A DNA stretch of 64,000 nucleotides, from contig NZ_JACSCW010000004.1 in NCBI RefSeq assembly GCF_014333585.1, positions 186,001 through 250,000 on the forward strand. The letters run 5' to 3'. Position 1 is the stretch's first letter. The number at the start of each line of letters is the position of its first letter. Shown piece after piece: positions 17,074-26,867 of this stretch. The notes under the pieces were generated by a model. The model was not told the origin of the DNA. It worked only from the letters and a program-made list of their open reading frames with translations, and did not search any database. A program made the translations under genes and the position numbers. This stretch comes from Hymenobacter sp. BT188. GTDB lineage: Bacteria; Bacteroidota; Bacteroidia; Cytophagales; Hymenobacteraceae.

Positions 17074-18561
17074 ATGAAACGAATATTTCTCCTTCTGGCC
17101 ACCGCCTGCATGCTCACTCTGGGCAGCTGCGAAGATGACCTTGATCAAACACCGCTTTCCAACGGTTCGGTGCCGGCTTTCTTTAAAACTGCTGTTGACT
17201 TCGAGCAGGCCATGAACGCGGTGTACAGCCAACTGCGTGGCTACCCCGACCGCATCCTCATCCTCTCAGACCTGCGCTCCGACAACTTCTACGGAGTCAG
17301 CAGCCAGGGTGTGCGAGACTGGGACGCCATCAACAACTTCAACACCACCCTCTCGGTGAGCCCCTACATGTCCGATACCTGGGCATCAGATTTTGGCGCT
17401 ATTTTTCGGGCCAATACCATGCTCGACCAATTGGAAGCCAACGGCTCGGTGGTAAGCGAGGGGCTGCGGTTGCGCTATGAGGGCGAAGCCCGCTTCCTTC
17501 GCGCTTTCCATTACTTCGACCTAGTGCGCATGTTTGGCCGCGTGCCCGTTATTGATAAAGCGTTGCTGCCCCAGGAGGTAGCCAAAATTCCGCGCGGCTC
17601 GGTAGCAGAGGTATACGACCTGATTATCAGCGACCTAGAATACGCTAAGGAGAATCTGCCCCTGAACTACACGGGTGCCAACGTAGGTCGCGTGACGTCG
17701 GGTGCTGCTAAGGGCTTGCTGGCGTTGGTATACCTCACGCGTTCGGGTCCTACTTACGGCATCGATGGTCCGGGTTTGGCCAGCAACGAGAACGACAAAG
17801 CTTTGGCATTGCTTAACGAAGTAATTGACAGCAAGCGCTATTCCTTGGTGTCCAGCTACGCGAACGTGTTCTCTTACACCAATGAGAACAATTCGGAAGT
17901 GTTATTTGACGTCCAGTATATCGTAGGCAATGGCGCCACTCATCCGGGCGTAATGGTGCCCGATAACTACTTCACTTCCCTGGGCATTCCGTTTGGTTCG
18001 CGTGGGATTGAGATAAAGCCGGTTTCTACTGATTTCCTGAGCATTCTGGCGGCTAATGATGATCGTCGCGCGGCCAGTGTGCAGACGGGTTATCTGGTAG
18101 CAGGCGTGGCCGAAAATCGCACCGTACTGAAAAAATATGTGAGTGCTGCCGGCCGCGGAACGGGCAACACCGATTGGCCCATCAACTTCATTGTGATGCG
18201 CTACGCCGATATTCTGCTCATGAAAGCCGAAGCTATTCTGCGCGGCGGCGGTGGCACGCAGGCAGATGCTTTGAAAGCTGTTAATGAGGTTCGCACCCGC
18301 GCCAAGCAGCCCGCGCTTACCAGTCTGAATATGATGCAACTCATGGAAGAGCGCCGCCGCGAATTCCTCGGGGAAGGTTTGCGCTGGCATGATCTGGTGC
18401 GCTCCGGCACCGTGCTTACCACCATGAATGCCTGGATTGCAAAGGAAGACGCGTCGGGTAAGATGCGCCGCAACATTGGCGCGAATGACATTATCTACGC
18501 CGTGCCGCTGAACGAATTGAGCGCCACGCCGGGTCTCTACGATCAGAACCCCGGCTACTAA
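17074..18561 (+). CDS. SusD/RagB-family glycan-binding lipoprotein
   Basis: Surface lipoprotein of 495 residues. The signal MKRIFLLLATACMLTLGSC ends at a lipobox cysteine (C19). SusD helices are recognisable in FLRAFHYFDLVRMFGRVPVI (residues about 145-165), YADILLMKAEAILR and REFLGEGLRWHDLVRSG, with a terminal YDQNPGY. It would cap the SusC barrel at 13801-17004 and hand it pectin oligomers. The two genes are co-oriented and almost certainly co-transcribed. Confidence 0.97.
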   Translation: MKRIFLLLATACMLTLGSCEDDLDQTPLSNGSVPAFFKTAVDFEQAMNAVYSQLRGYPDRILILSDLRSDNFYGVSSQGVRDWDAINNFNTTLSVSPYMSDTWASDFGAIFRANTMLDQLEANGSVVSEGLRLRYEGEARFLRAFHYFDLVRMFGRVPVIDKALLPQEVAKIPRGSVAEVYDLIISDLEYAKENLPLNYTGANVGRVTSGAAKGLLALVYLTRSGPTYGIDGPGLASNENDKALALLNEVIDSKRYSLVSSYANVFSYTNENNSEVLFDVQYIVGNGATHPGVMVPDNYFTSLGIPFGSRGIEIKPVSTDFLSILAANDDRRAASVQTGYLVAGVAENRTVLKKYVSAAGRGTGNTDWPINFIVMRYADILLMKAEAILRGGGGTQADALKAVNEVRTRAKQPALTSLNMMQLMEERRREFLGEGLRWHDLVRSGTVLTTMNAWIAKEDASGKMRRNIGANDIIYAVPLNELSATPGLYDQNPGY

Positions 18562-18582
18562 GTTGCTGACAGGCATGTAACT

Positions 18583-18632
18583 AAAAGCCCGGCTCTTTCC
18601 AGGAACATAGACTGGCCAGAGTCGGGCTTTTT
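18583..18632 (+). terminator. Intrinsic terminator after susD
   Basis: AAAAGCCCGGCTC and GAGTCGGGCTTTTT arms form a hairpin with a loop of about 23 bases and a T5 run, starting 22 bp after the susD stop. A GGGGGGC motif follows at 18641. Confidence 0.75.
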
Positions 18633-18721
18633 GCTGCCCTGGGGGGCAAATTCACGGATAACTAAGCGTAATGAGTAGATACGAGTGTAGACAAACCTTT
18701 CTAATCTCGCTTTCGGCAAGC

Positions 18722-21700
18722 ATGACTTGCCGACTGGTTGCTGGTCTCTGCTATTTGCTGCCAGTGGCAGCGCTGGCGCAATCCGGTCCGCCCGCCGCCC
18801 CCGCGCTTTGGCACGATCAGTCTCGCACGCTCCGCTACCGCCCCGACGGCTTCGACTTTGTTATTACCAACGGCAATAAACGTTTCGCCCGCGCCTTATA
18901 CGGCACCAACACTCCCTTCCGCGTAGAAGCCGGCGACATGCCCGAGTTTGCGCTCTACCTGCCCGGTATGGGGGGCAATTTTAAGCTCGGTTTACTAGTC
19001 GATGGTCAAAGCAAGTGGCTGATCGAGGCTGATAGCATTGAGGCCCGCTACCGGCCCGGCGCGATGATCTACGAAGTGAAAGATCCGCTGCTGGGAGCCG
19101 GCATGCTGCACCTGGAAGTGCTGGCCCAAACCGACGCCGAAGGCATGCTGATCCGTGCCCGCTTCGAGAATGTGCCCGCCAACAAAGTGCGCCTGCTGTG
19201 GGCTTTTGGCGGCGCTACGGGTAAGAAATTCAGCCGCGACGGCGACATCGGTGCCGACCCAGAATCCAACTTCTATTTAAAACCGGAGTATTGCCAAGGC
19301 AATGTTTTCGAGCTAAAAAACAACACCTTCCGACTGACGTACGGCACTGCACCAAAGCCCCCGAAAAGCGATGACACGCCGGCAAAAATGCCCCCCGGTC
19401 TGTCGGATAAGCCTGATGCGCCACTACCGCGCCCGCACTTGGTGGGCGTAATGCCGCCGACCTCGGAAATGCACATCGCTGATGCCGCTCAGCAGGCATC
19501 ACCCGCGCAGCTTTACGCTTCGCAAGCATCTGCGACTCCCGTCTTGGCTGGCGCTATCAAAGCCAAAGCAGGGGAGACGTTTTACTTCGCCATTCAAAAA
19601 CCGGAAGCAGCGGCGTTGCGCTACGCAGAGTTGCCGCAAGCCTGGAGCCGCGCCGAGGCTGCCCGGCAAAAGCTGGCTAATCGGGTGCGGGTGCAAACCC
19701 CTGACCCTTATATTAATACCCTAGGCGGCGCACTTAGTATTGCCGCTGATGCCATCTGGCAGGACCCCGCCTATCTGCACGGCTCCATTGCCTGGCGCAT
19801 GCCCCTTAATGGCTGGCGCGGGGCCTACACTGCCGACCCACTCGGCTGGCACGACCGCGCCCAAACCCATTTTCGCTCGTACGCCAAGTCGCAGCTAACC
19901 AGCCCGGCCGTGGGTCCGCTGGTTATGGATACGGTCCTGCACCTGGCTCGCCATCAGGAAAAACTGGGTACGGCGGTGTTCAGCAGCGGCTATATTTCGC
20001 GTAATCCTGGCGGCGATTTTCGTCCCCACCACTACGACATGAACCTGGTCTACATCGACGCGTTGCTGCGGCACCTGCGCTGGACCGGCGACCTGGCTAT
20101 GGCTCGCGAGCTGTGGCCCGTTTTGCAACGCCACCTGGCCTGGGAAAAGCGCAACTTCGACACCAATAATGATGGTCTCTACGACGCCTACGCCGCCATT
20201 TGGGCCAGCGACGCCCTGCAATACAGCGGAGGCGCGGTAACGCATTCATCTGCCTATAACTACCTGGCTAACAAGTTGGCCGCCGAACTGGCAACGCGCT
20301 TGGGCCAAAATCCCGAACCTTACCGGCAGGAAGCCGCCAAGATTCATCAGGCCCTCAACGCCCGATTGTGGATGCCATCCCAGGGTTGGTACGCCGAGTA
20401 TCAGGATGCGCTGGGCCTGAAGCAGCTGCACCCCGCCGCTGCCCTCTGGACGGTTTATCACGCGCTGGATTCGGAAGTGCCGGATGCTTTTCAGGCCTAC
20501 CAGGCGCTGCGCTACGTGGATACCAATATTCCGCATATTCCGGTCCGGGCAACGGGCTTGCCGGATGAAGGCTACCATTTGCTTTCGACCACCAACTGGC
20601 AGCCCTACGACTGGTCAATCAACAATGTGGCCATGGCCGAGGTGCTGCACACCACGTTGGCCAACTGGCAGGCCGGGCGCACCGAGGAGGCATTTAAACT
20701 CTGGAAAAGTGCTTTGCTTGAAAGCATGTATTTGGGCTCTAGCCCGGGTAATATTCAGCAGGTTTCCTTCTACGATGCCCACCGCGGCGAACTGTACCGC
20801 GACTTCGCCGATCCCATTGGCGTGGCATCCCGCACGTTGCTGGAAGGCTTGTTCGGCATTGTACCTGATGCTCTGGGGGGCATTTTGACCATTCGCCCCG
20901 GCTTGCCCGCCGCCTGGAATAACGCATCCTTGACGGTGCCCGATATTGACTTTGACTTTAAGCGGCGGGGACAACAGGATAAATACAATATAACGCCGCG
21001 CTTCGCGCAGCCGCTCCGATTGCGTATACAAGTACAGGCCCGGGCCGAGGCTGTTCAGTCAGTAACGGTGAACGGGCAGGCCGCCAAATGGCAGGCAGTG
21101 GAATCGGCCGTAGGACAGCCGGTTATTGAAATAAGCAGCGCGCCGGCTGCCAAATACGAGGTGGCCATAATCTGGCAAGGCGCCGCACCCGATACGGCCG
21201 CCATAGCCCCGGTGTACGCTGCCGACAGCCAGCTGGAAGTGCGCTTCCCGCACGCAACTATTACCAAGGTATTTGACCCACAAAAAGCGTTGCGCAATGC
21301 CGCGCCGAATGGCTCCGCGCTAACGGCTCAGGTGACCGGCTTAACGGGTGCCCGCACTGCCTTCGTGCAGCTCCGTCAGGGTGGGCTTACCTGGTGGGCA
21401 CCGCTGGCTTTTGAGGTTAGGGAAACGGTAAAAATTATTGCTGAAAAAGCCCCCCAGCGGAACGGTTTGCGGTTCTGGGTTCAGAATAATACGGAAGATA
21501 TAGCCGCGAAAGTAATCGTGGGCAACGGCCGCAAACCGTACAGTACCAACGTGAAAATTCCGCGCGGCGCGACTATGGAAATAGCGGTGCCCACTGCGTT
21601 TGTTGTGCCCGGTTCCAATGTCGTGACTGTGGAATGGAGCAACGGCCGAGTCGTGGATAAAGTGCTGACTTGGGCCGCTCCTAAACCGCCCCAAACCCGC

Positions 21701-22423
21701 TACGAAACCGTCAATCTGGCACCGCATTTCAACGATCAGGTGACCCAGATTTTTCAGAACGAATATCTCTCGCCTCGTCCTGCGGGGCCTACGCTCCAAC
21801 TGCCTACTCAGGGCATTGGCAACTGGTGCTATCCACTTACTCAAGCTGTTATAGATGACACTGGTTTGCGCCAGTTGGCGGGGGGCAAAAACGAGATTGT
21901 TTTGCCCTGGGGCACCCCCCTGCGCACGCCCGGTACAGCAGGGGAGAAGAACATATTGTTCGTTTCGCAGTGGGATAATTACGCGGACCAGGCGACGGTG
22001 CCGCTGGGGGGCAAATCCAGCCACGCCTACCTACTCATGGCCGGCTCTACTAACCCCATGCAAAGCCAGCTCGTCAACGGCGAAGTACTGGTAACCTACG
22101 CCGACGGCACCACCGATACGTTACCCCTGCGCAACCCTGATAACTGGGCGCCCATTGAGCAGGACTACTTTCAAGATGATTTCGCCTTCGATACAGGGGC
22201 CCAAAAACCCTTCCGCCTTCATCTCAAAACCGGCCTGCTCACCCGCGAATTCAAGGACTACACCAGCATCAAAGGCTTCAGCACCCGCGCCATTGATGGT
22301 GGTGCTGCCACTGTGTTGGATATGCCCCTCAATCCCAAGAAAAAGCTCCGCAGCCTCACTCTAAAAGCGCTGGCTAATGATGTGGTCATTGGCCTCATGA
22401 GTGTGACGCTGGTGCGGGAATGA
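18722..22423 (+). CDS. Large secreted six-hairpin (DUF4450-like) putative glycosidase
   Basis: About 1233 residues from MTCRLVAGLCYLLP, with a signal peptide ending ALAQ; an ATG at 18671 would add 17 residues. An N-terminal beta-rich region (to about residue 320) resembles DUF4450 proteins of Bacteroidota pectin loci. A central (alpha/alpha)6-type region follows, with WRMPLNGWRGAYTADPLGWHDRA, DALLRHLRWTGDLAMARELWPVL and NTNNDGLYDAYAAIWASDALQYSGG. The C-terminal third is beta-sandwich-like. I cannot assign a reaction. Its place directly after susCD makes it a candidate for a rhamnogalacturonan exo-enzyme such as a rhamnosidase. It carries six GGGGGGC motifs, more than any other gene here. Family assignment is by resemblance only. 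Confidence 0.75.
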   Translation: MTCRLVAGLCYLLPVAALAQSGPPAAPALWHDQSRTLRYRPDGFDFVITNGNKRFARALYGTNTPFRVEAGDMPEFALYLPGMGGNFKLGLLVDGQSKWLIEADSIEARYRPGAMIYEVKDPLLGAGMLHLEVLAQTDAEGMLIRARFENVPANKVRLLWAFGGATGKKFSRDGDIGADPESNFYLKPEYCQGNVFELKNNTFRLTYGTAPKPPKSDDTPAKMPPGLSDKPDAPLPRPHLVGVMPPTSEMHIADAAQQASPAQLYASQASATPVLAGAIKAKAGETFYFAIQKPEAAALRYAELPQAWSRAEAARQKLANRVRVQTPDPYINTLGGALSIAADAIWQDPAYLHGSIAWRMPLNGWRGAYTADPLGWHDRAQTHFRSYAKSQLTSPAVGPLVMDTVLHLARHQEKLGTAVFSSGYISRNPGGDFRPHHYDMNLVYIDALLRHLRWTGDLAMARELWPVLQRHLAWEKRNFDTNNDGLYDAYAAIWASDALQYSGGAVTHSSAYNYLANKLAAELATRLGQNPEPYRQEAAKIHQALNARLWMPSQGWYAEYQDALGLKQLHPAAALWTVYHALDSEVPDAFQAYQALRYVDTNIPHIPVRATGLPDEGYHLLSTTNWQPYDWSINNVAMAEVLHTTLANWQAGRTEEAFKLWKSALLESMYLGSSPGNIQQVSFYDAHRGELYRDFADPIGVASRTLLEGLFGIVPDALGGILTIRPGLPAAWNNASLTVPDIDFDFKRRGQQDKYNITPRFAQPLRLRIQVQARAEAVQSVTVNGQAAKWQAVESAVGQPVIEISSAPAAKYEVAIIWQGAAPDTAAIAPVYAADSQLEVRFPHATITKVFDPQKALRNAAPNGSALTAQVTGLTGARTAFVQLRQGGLTWWAPLAFEVRETVKIIAEKAPQRNGLRFWVQNNTEDIAAKVIVGNGRKPYSTNVKIPRGATMEIAVPTAFVVPGSNVVTVEWSNGRVVDKVLTWAAPKPPQTRYETVNLAPHFNDQVTQIFQNEYLSPRPAGPTLQLPTQGIGNWCYPLTQAVIDDTGLRQLAGGKNEIVLPWGTPLRTPGTAGEKNILFVSQWDNYADQATVPLGGKSSHAYLLMAGSTNPMQSQLVNGEVLVTYADGTTDTLPLRNPDNWAPIEQDYFQDDFAFDTGAQKPFRLHLKTGLLTREFKDYTSIKGFSTRAIDGGAATVLDMPLNPKKKLRSLTLKALANDVVIGLMSVTLVRE

Positions 22424-22473
22424 GATGCGCCAGATGCTTGAAACAACATATTCAAAACCATCAAATACAGACT

Positions 22474-22565
22474 GTCATGCAAAGCACCGCGAAGCATCTC
22501 GCGTGCTGACGAGAGATTACCAATCCTGTCAAACACGCGAGATGCTTCGCGGTGCTCTGCATGAC
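22474..22565. repeat. Intergenic hairpin repeat (GTCATGC family)
   Basis: GTCATGCAAAGCACCGCGAAG on the left pairs with CTTCGCGGTGCTCTGCATGAC on the right, extended by CATCTCGCGTG/CACGCGAGATG; the loop is about 25 bases. It separates the genes ending at 22423 and starting at 22592. Confidence 0.9.
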
Positions 22566-22591
22566 GGTCTTTTATAACACCAAATTAGCCT

Positions 22592-24733
22592 ATGTCTTCT
22601 CTCCCGAAAATCCTTTCCTACCTTCTGCTGGCTGGTGTCAGTACGCCCCTTGTTGCTCAGCAAAAACCTATTAACCGCCAAGCTTTGGTGGAGCGCCACC
22701 GCGTGATTATCACGAACACCGATACGCTCTCATCGTTGTCGGTGGGGAATGGTGCTTTTGCCTTCACCGCCGATGTAACAGGGCTTCAGACATTTCCAAC
22801 TTACTATGAAAAGGGCGTGCCGCTGGGCACGCAGTCGGAGTGGGGCTGGCATACGTTTCCAAATACCCAGGGCTACAAGTTCGAACAAAGTCTGCGTGAA
22901 GTGGAGTTGAATGGCCGCAATGTGCCATATGCAGTGCAGGTGAAAACACCCGGCAACAAGGAAGCCGTCGATTATTTGCGGGCTAATCCACACCGTTTGC
23001 AGCTAGGTAATCTGGGGTTTGTATTGCTGAAAAAGAATGGACAGGAAGCTACAATCAAAGACCTGCGCGACATCCGACAGGAACTCAACCCCTGGACGGG
23101 TGAGCTGAAAAGCCACTTCACGCTGGATAATGTGCCGGTCGATGTAGTGACCGTAGGGCATCAGCAAGAGGATGCAGTAGCTGCGCGGGTGGAGTCAGAC
23201 CTGATGAAATCGGGTCGTTTGAAAGTAGGTCTGCGCTTTCCGTTTCCGACAGCCAGCTGGTCCGATATGGGCACCGATTATTCGCACTCCGATCAGCATA
23301 AATCAACTATAGCTGATCAAAAGAAAGGCACAGCCCTGATTTCGCACCAGCTGGATACTACCAAATACTACGCGTCGCTGAGCTGGCAGCAGTCTGCTAC
23401 GCTGGCCGCGGGCAAAGCGCACGAGTTTGTGCTCACGCCCGGCAAGGGCGAAAAAGTGCTGGAGTTTAGTTGCCGTTTCTCGCCGCGCCCTCGCCCCACG
23501 GCTGCGCCAACGTTTGCCGCTACTCGCCAGAATAGTCAGCAGCAGTGGGGGGCTTTTTGGCGTAGTGGCGGCGCCGTCGATTTTAGCGGCACCACCGATC
23601 CGCGAGCCCGCGAGCTAGAGCGTCGCGTTGTGCTCTCGCAGTACCTCACCAAGCTGCAAGGTGCTGGTTCGCAGCCGCCCCAAGAAACGGGCCTTGTGCT
23701 CAATAGTTGGTATGGTCGGCCGCACCTGGAAATGCACTGGTGGCACTCAGCCCATTTCGCTTTGTGGGGTCGCCCGGCTCTGCTCGAAAAGAGCCTGACT
23801 TGGTACGCGCGCCCCGACGTGCAGGCCGTAGCACGCGGCATTGCCAAGCGCCAGGGTTACGAAGGCGTACGCTGGCAGAAAATGACGGACCCCTGGGGGC
23901 AGGAAGGACCCTCGTCGGTGGGAGCCTTTTTGATCTGGCAGCAGCCCCACTTTATTTACTTCGCCGAGGAAATTTACCGGCAGCGCCCCAACGCGGCTAC
24001 CCTAAAACTGTATCAGGCCCGGGTATCTGCCACCGCCGATTTTATGGCTTCATACCCGTTTTTCGAGAAGGATAAGGACCGCTATATTTTGGGAAAAGGC
24101 GTAATTCCAGCCCAGGAGCGCTTCAAGGCTGAAGAAACGTTTAATCCCACCTTCGAGCTGGTGTACTGGAATTGGGCCCTCAACACCGCTCAGCAGTGGC
24201 GCGTGCGCCAGGGCCAGCCGCGCAACCCGAAGTGGGATGCCGTCCTGCAAAAACTCTCCAAATTGCCCCAGGCCAACGGTGTGTATCTAGCCACTGAAAG
24301 TGCCCCCGATTCTTACACCAACCCTGAGTTCAAAACCGACCACCCTTCCGTGCTAGCCGCCCTTGGTGTTATGCCCGCCACTGGCCAGGTAGATCCCGCC
24401 ACCATGCGCCGCACCTTCGACCTGATCTGGAAGGACTGGAGCTGGGACAAAACCTGGGGCTGGGACTTCCCCATGACCTCCATGACCGCCACCCGCCTCG
24501 GCCTCCCCGACCGGGCCGTGGATGCTCTGCTCATGAAAGTGCAAACCAATACCTACCTGCCCAGCGGCCACAATTACCAGGAAGGCCGCCTACCCATTTA
24601 CCTCCCCGGCAACGGCGGTTTATTGGCTGCTGTAGCCCTCATGTGCGCCGGCTATGATGGCTGTAAAGAGGAGAATCCCGGCATTCCGAAAGGCTGGAAA
24701 GTGCGGTGGGAAGGTCTAAGCAAAATGCCTTAA
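22592..24733 (+). CDS. Secreted six-hairpin glycosidase-like protein (GH65-like fold)
   Basis: Protein of 713 residues with signal MSSLPKILSYLLLAGVSTPLVAQ. The N-terminal beta-sandwich contains LSVGNGAFAFTADVTGLQTFP, as in GH65-type enzymes. The catalytic region has ETGLVLNSWYGRPHLEMHWWHSAHFALWGRP and WKDWSWDKTWGWDFPMTSMTATRLG, hallmarks of an (alpha/alpha)6 barrel with acidic residues suited to hydrolysis. Proteins of this type are common in Bacteroidota pectin loci, but I cannot name a substrate. It lies in the susCD-led cluster between another uncharacterised enzyme and GH28. Confidence 0.8.
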   Translation: MSSLPKILSYLLLAGVSTPLVAQQKPINRQALVERHRVIITNTDTLSSLSVGNGAFAFTADVTGLQTFPTYYEKGVPLGTQSEWGWHTFPNTQGYKFEQSLREVELNGRNVPYAVQVKTPGNKEAVDYLRANPHRLQLGNLGFVLLKKNGQEATIKDLRDIRQELNPWTGELKSHFTLDNVPVDVVTVGHQQEDAVAARVESDLMKSGRLKVGLRFPFPTASWSDMGTDYSHSDQHKSTIADQKKGTALISHQLDTTKYYASLSWQQSATLAAGKAHEFVLTPGKGEKVLEFSCRFSPRPRPTAAPTFAATRQNSQQQWGAFWRSGGAVDFSGTTDPRARELERRVVLSQYLTKLQGAGSQPPQETGLVLNSWYGRPHLEMHWWHSAHFALWGRPALLEKSLTWYARPDVQAVARGIAKRQGYEGVRWQKMTDPWGQEGPSSVGAFLIWQQPHFIYFAEEIYRQRPNAATLKLYQARVSATADFMASYPFFEKDKDRYILGKGVIPAQERFKAEETFNPTFELVYWNWALNTAQQWRVRQGQPRNPKWDAVLQKLSKLPQANGVYLATESAPDSYTNPEFKTDHPSVLAALGVMPATGQVDPATMRRTFDLIWKDWSWDKTWGWDFPMTSMTATRLGLPDRAVDALLMKVQTNTYLPSGHNYQEGRLPIYLPGNGGLLAAVALMCAGYDGCKEENPGIPKGWKVRWEGLSKMP

Positions 24734-24746
24734 TGATAGAACGACC

Positions 24747-24914
24747 AACTCCCCTCCTCATCTGAGGAGGGGATGCCGCCACGAAGTGGCGGCTGGGGTG
24801 GTTGAGGTCGTTGTTTAGTTGTTTAACAGACCACTTTACAAATAACTTCAGCAACGAGCCAACCACCCCTAGCCCACGCCGCTTGATGCGCGGAATTCAG
24901 CGGAGGAGGGGAAC
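24747..24914. repeat. Intergenic inverted repeat, CTCCCCTCCTC family
   Basis: Terminal arms ACTCCCCTCCTC and GAGGAGGGGAAC enclose a 168-bp element. It contains a GCCGCCACGAAGTGGCGGC hairpin and CTGGGGTGGTTG/CAACCACCCCTAG arms. It lies between the 22592 gene and GH28. A shorter relative is seen at 5171-5186. Confidence 0.7.
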
Positions 24915-24998
24915 TAGCTTCTAGCTCTCTACCAGTAGTAGCTTTCTACCTCTTTAGTCTTACTCTATAACTCCCTCTGTTACTCTCCAACTCTCATC

Positions 24999-26660
24999 AT
25001 GATAAAACACCTCTCCCTGCTTAGTCTTCTGGTGCTGCCAACTTTGGCTTCCGCCCAGACCTATTTCAAGCCGAATTTGCCCCCTGTCAAAACCACTTCC
25101 TTCCGGGCCGATACCTTTTCGATAACCAAGTACGGCGCGGTGGCCGATGGCGTGACTTCTAACACCACGGCTTTGCAGCAAGCCATTGACGCCTGTGGCC
25201 AGAAGGGTGGGGGAGTGGTGCTGGTGCCGCGCGGGCACTGGCGCACGGGGCCCATTGAGTTGCGCAGCAACGTGAATCTGCACATTGCCGAAGGAGCGCT
25301 GGTGCAGTTCAGCAATAAGATGGCTGACTATAAGCTGATTAAAACCAACTGGGAAGGTTTGGCCGCCGTGCGCAATCAGCCGCAGATTTATGGCAAGAAC
25401 CTGGAAAATGTAGCCGTCACCGGCAAAGGCATTGTAGATGGCGCGGGCGAGGCGTGGTATATGGTGCAGAAAGGGCGCTCCACTGAATCGGGGTGGAAGC
25501 AGCTGGTGGCGTCGGGCGGCGTGCTCAACGAGAAGCAGGACCGCTGGTATCCCTCGCCGCAAAGCCTAAAAGGCACGTTGGTAAAAGAGGCTGGTGTGCT
25601 CAGCGAAGAGAAATCCGAAATCAAGGATTTTGAGGATATCAAGGACTATCTGCGCCCCGACATGCTGGTGCTCGACCATTGCAAACGGCTGCTGCTGGAG
25701 GGTGTGACGTTTCAGAACTCGCCGGCCTGGACCCTGCACCCGATGATGAGCGAAGACGTTGTGGTGCGCAACGTGACCGTGCTCAACGGACCTTACACCC
25801 CCAATACCGACGCGCTGGATTTGGAATCCTGCAAAAATGGGTTGGTGGAAGGCTCCACATTTGACGTGGGCGACGATGCTATCTGCATCAAGTCGGGGCG
25901 CAACGAGCAGGGGCGGCAGCGGGCCATGCCTACCGAGAATTTTATCATCCGCAACTGCAAAGTGTACCGCGCCCACGGCGGCTTCGTGATTGGTTCGGAG
26001 ATGTCGGGTGGGGCGCGAAATATCTACGTGTCCAACCTCACGTTTATCGGCACCGACATTGGGCTACGCTTCAAAACTACGCGGGGTCGTGGTGGCGTGG
26101 TCGAGAATATCTTCATCGAGAATGTAGACATGAAAGATATTCCCGGCGAAGCCATTCTCTTCGACATGTATTACATGATCAAAGATCCGACCCCGCAGGT
26201 AGCAGGCTCAAAAGAGCGGCCCATTTCGCCGGCCAAGCCCGTGGATGAGAGCACGCCGCAGTTTCGCAAAATTCAGATTCGCAACGTGACCTGCAACGGC
26301 GCCAAAACCGGCATTCTGGTGCGCGGCCTTCCCGAAATGAGCATCAAAGACATCAGTATCGAAAATGCCGTTTTACAAAGTCAGCAGGGGCTGGTTTGCA
26401 TCGAAGCCGACAATATTCAGCTGCGCAACGTGACGCTGCTAACACAGAAAACCGACCCAGTAATGGAGGTGCACAACAGCCAGAATATCACGCTTGATAA
26501 CATCAAATATGCCCCCCAGGCGGCTGTACTGCTGCGCGTTTCGGGTGCGGAAAAGGCGAAGAATGTGCGGCTTGTTAATACGGATGTTTCGAAGGCAAAA
26601 GTAGGGGTGGAGTTTGGTGAGAAGGTAAAGAAAAAGGCCGTCGTCGTTTCCAAAAATTAA
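24999..26660 (+). CDS. Glycoside hydrolase family 28, secreted
   Basis: Pectin-backbone beta-helix hydrolase of 553 residues, signal peptide 1-19 (ending LASAQ). All GH28 segments are present: NTDALD (D271), VGDDAICIKSG (D292, D293), RAHGGFVIGSE (H326) and GLRFKTTRGRGG (R357, K359). In contrast to the GH28 at 815, the histidine is retained. An insertion around residues 150-215 resembles exo-acting bacterial GH28 enzymes. Acting with the PL11 lyase and GH105, it would release galacturonate from rhamnogalacturonan or homogalacturonan; which is not determinable from sequence alone. Confidence 0.94.
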   Translation: MIKHLSLLSLLVLPTLASAQTYFKPNLPPVKTTSFRADTFSITKYGAVADGVTSNTTALQQAIDACGQKGGGVVLVPRGHWRTGPIELRSNVNLHIAEGALVQFSNKMADYKLIKTNWEGLAAVRNQPQIYGKNLENVAVTGKGIVDGAGEAWYMVQKGRSTESGWKQLVASGGVLNEKQDRWYPSPQSLKGTLVKEAGVLSEEKSEIKDFEDIKDYLRPDMLVLDHCKRLLLEGVTFQNSPAWTLHPMMSEDVVVRNVTVLNGPYTPNTDALDLESCKNGLVEGSTFDVGDDAICIKSGRNEQGRQRAMPTENFIIRNCKVYRAHGGFVIGSEMSGGARNIYVSNLTFIGTDIGLRFKTTRGRGGVVENIFIENVDMKDIPGEAILFDMYYMIKDPTPQVAGSKERPISPAKPVDESTPQFRKIQIRNVTCNGAKTGILVRGLPEMSIKDISIENAVLQSQQGLVCIEADNIQLRNVTLLTQKTDPVMEVHNSQNITLDNIKYAPQAAVLLRVSGAEKAKNVRLVNTDVSKAKVGVEFGEKVKKKAVVVSKN

Positions 26661-26698
26661 GACGCTAAGGCTGGGTGAAATTACCCAATCTAAAGCCC

Positions 26699-26788
26699 GT
26701 CATGCAGCGCGTCGCGAAGCATCTCGCGTGTTTACTTGCAATGGTAATTCACGAAGCGAGAGAGATGCTTCGCGACGCGCTGCATGAC
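26699..26788. repeat. Intergenic hairpin repeat (GTCATGC family)
   Basis: GTCATGCAGCGCGTCGCGAAG pairs with CTTCGCGACGCGCTGCATGAC. The stem differs from the copies at 22474 and 28105, yet both arms change together. It lies between GH28 and GH105; a GCCCCCC motif follows at 26846. Confidence 0.9.
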
Positions 26789-26867
26789 GGTCGACTTCTT
26801 TGACCATTATATAAAATCATTTCTGGGCTAATAACCCCCGAAAAAGCCCCCCAAACGCGCTTTCTGT

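Noticed and set aside
16285..17232. Long open frame on the minus strand opposite susC/susD (315 codons)
   Set aside because: It mirrors the codon structure of the well-supported SusC/SusD genes, has no recognisable domain and spans a gene junction; it is a shadow frame.
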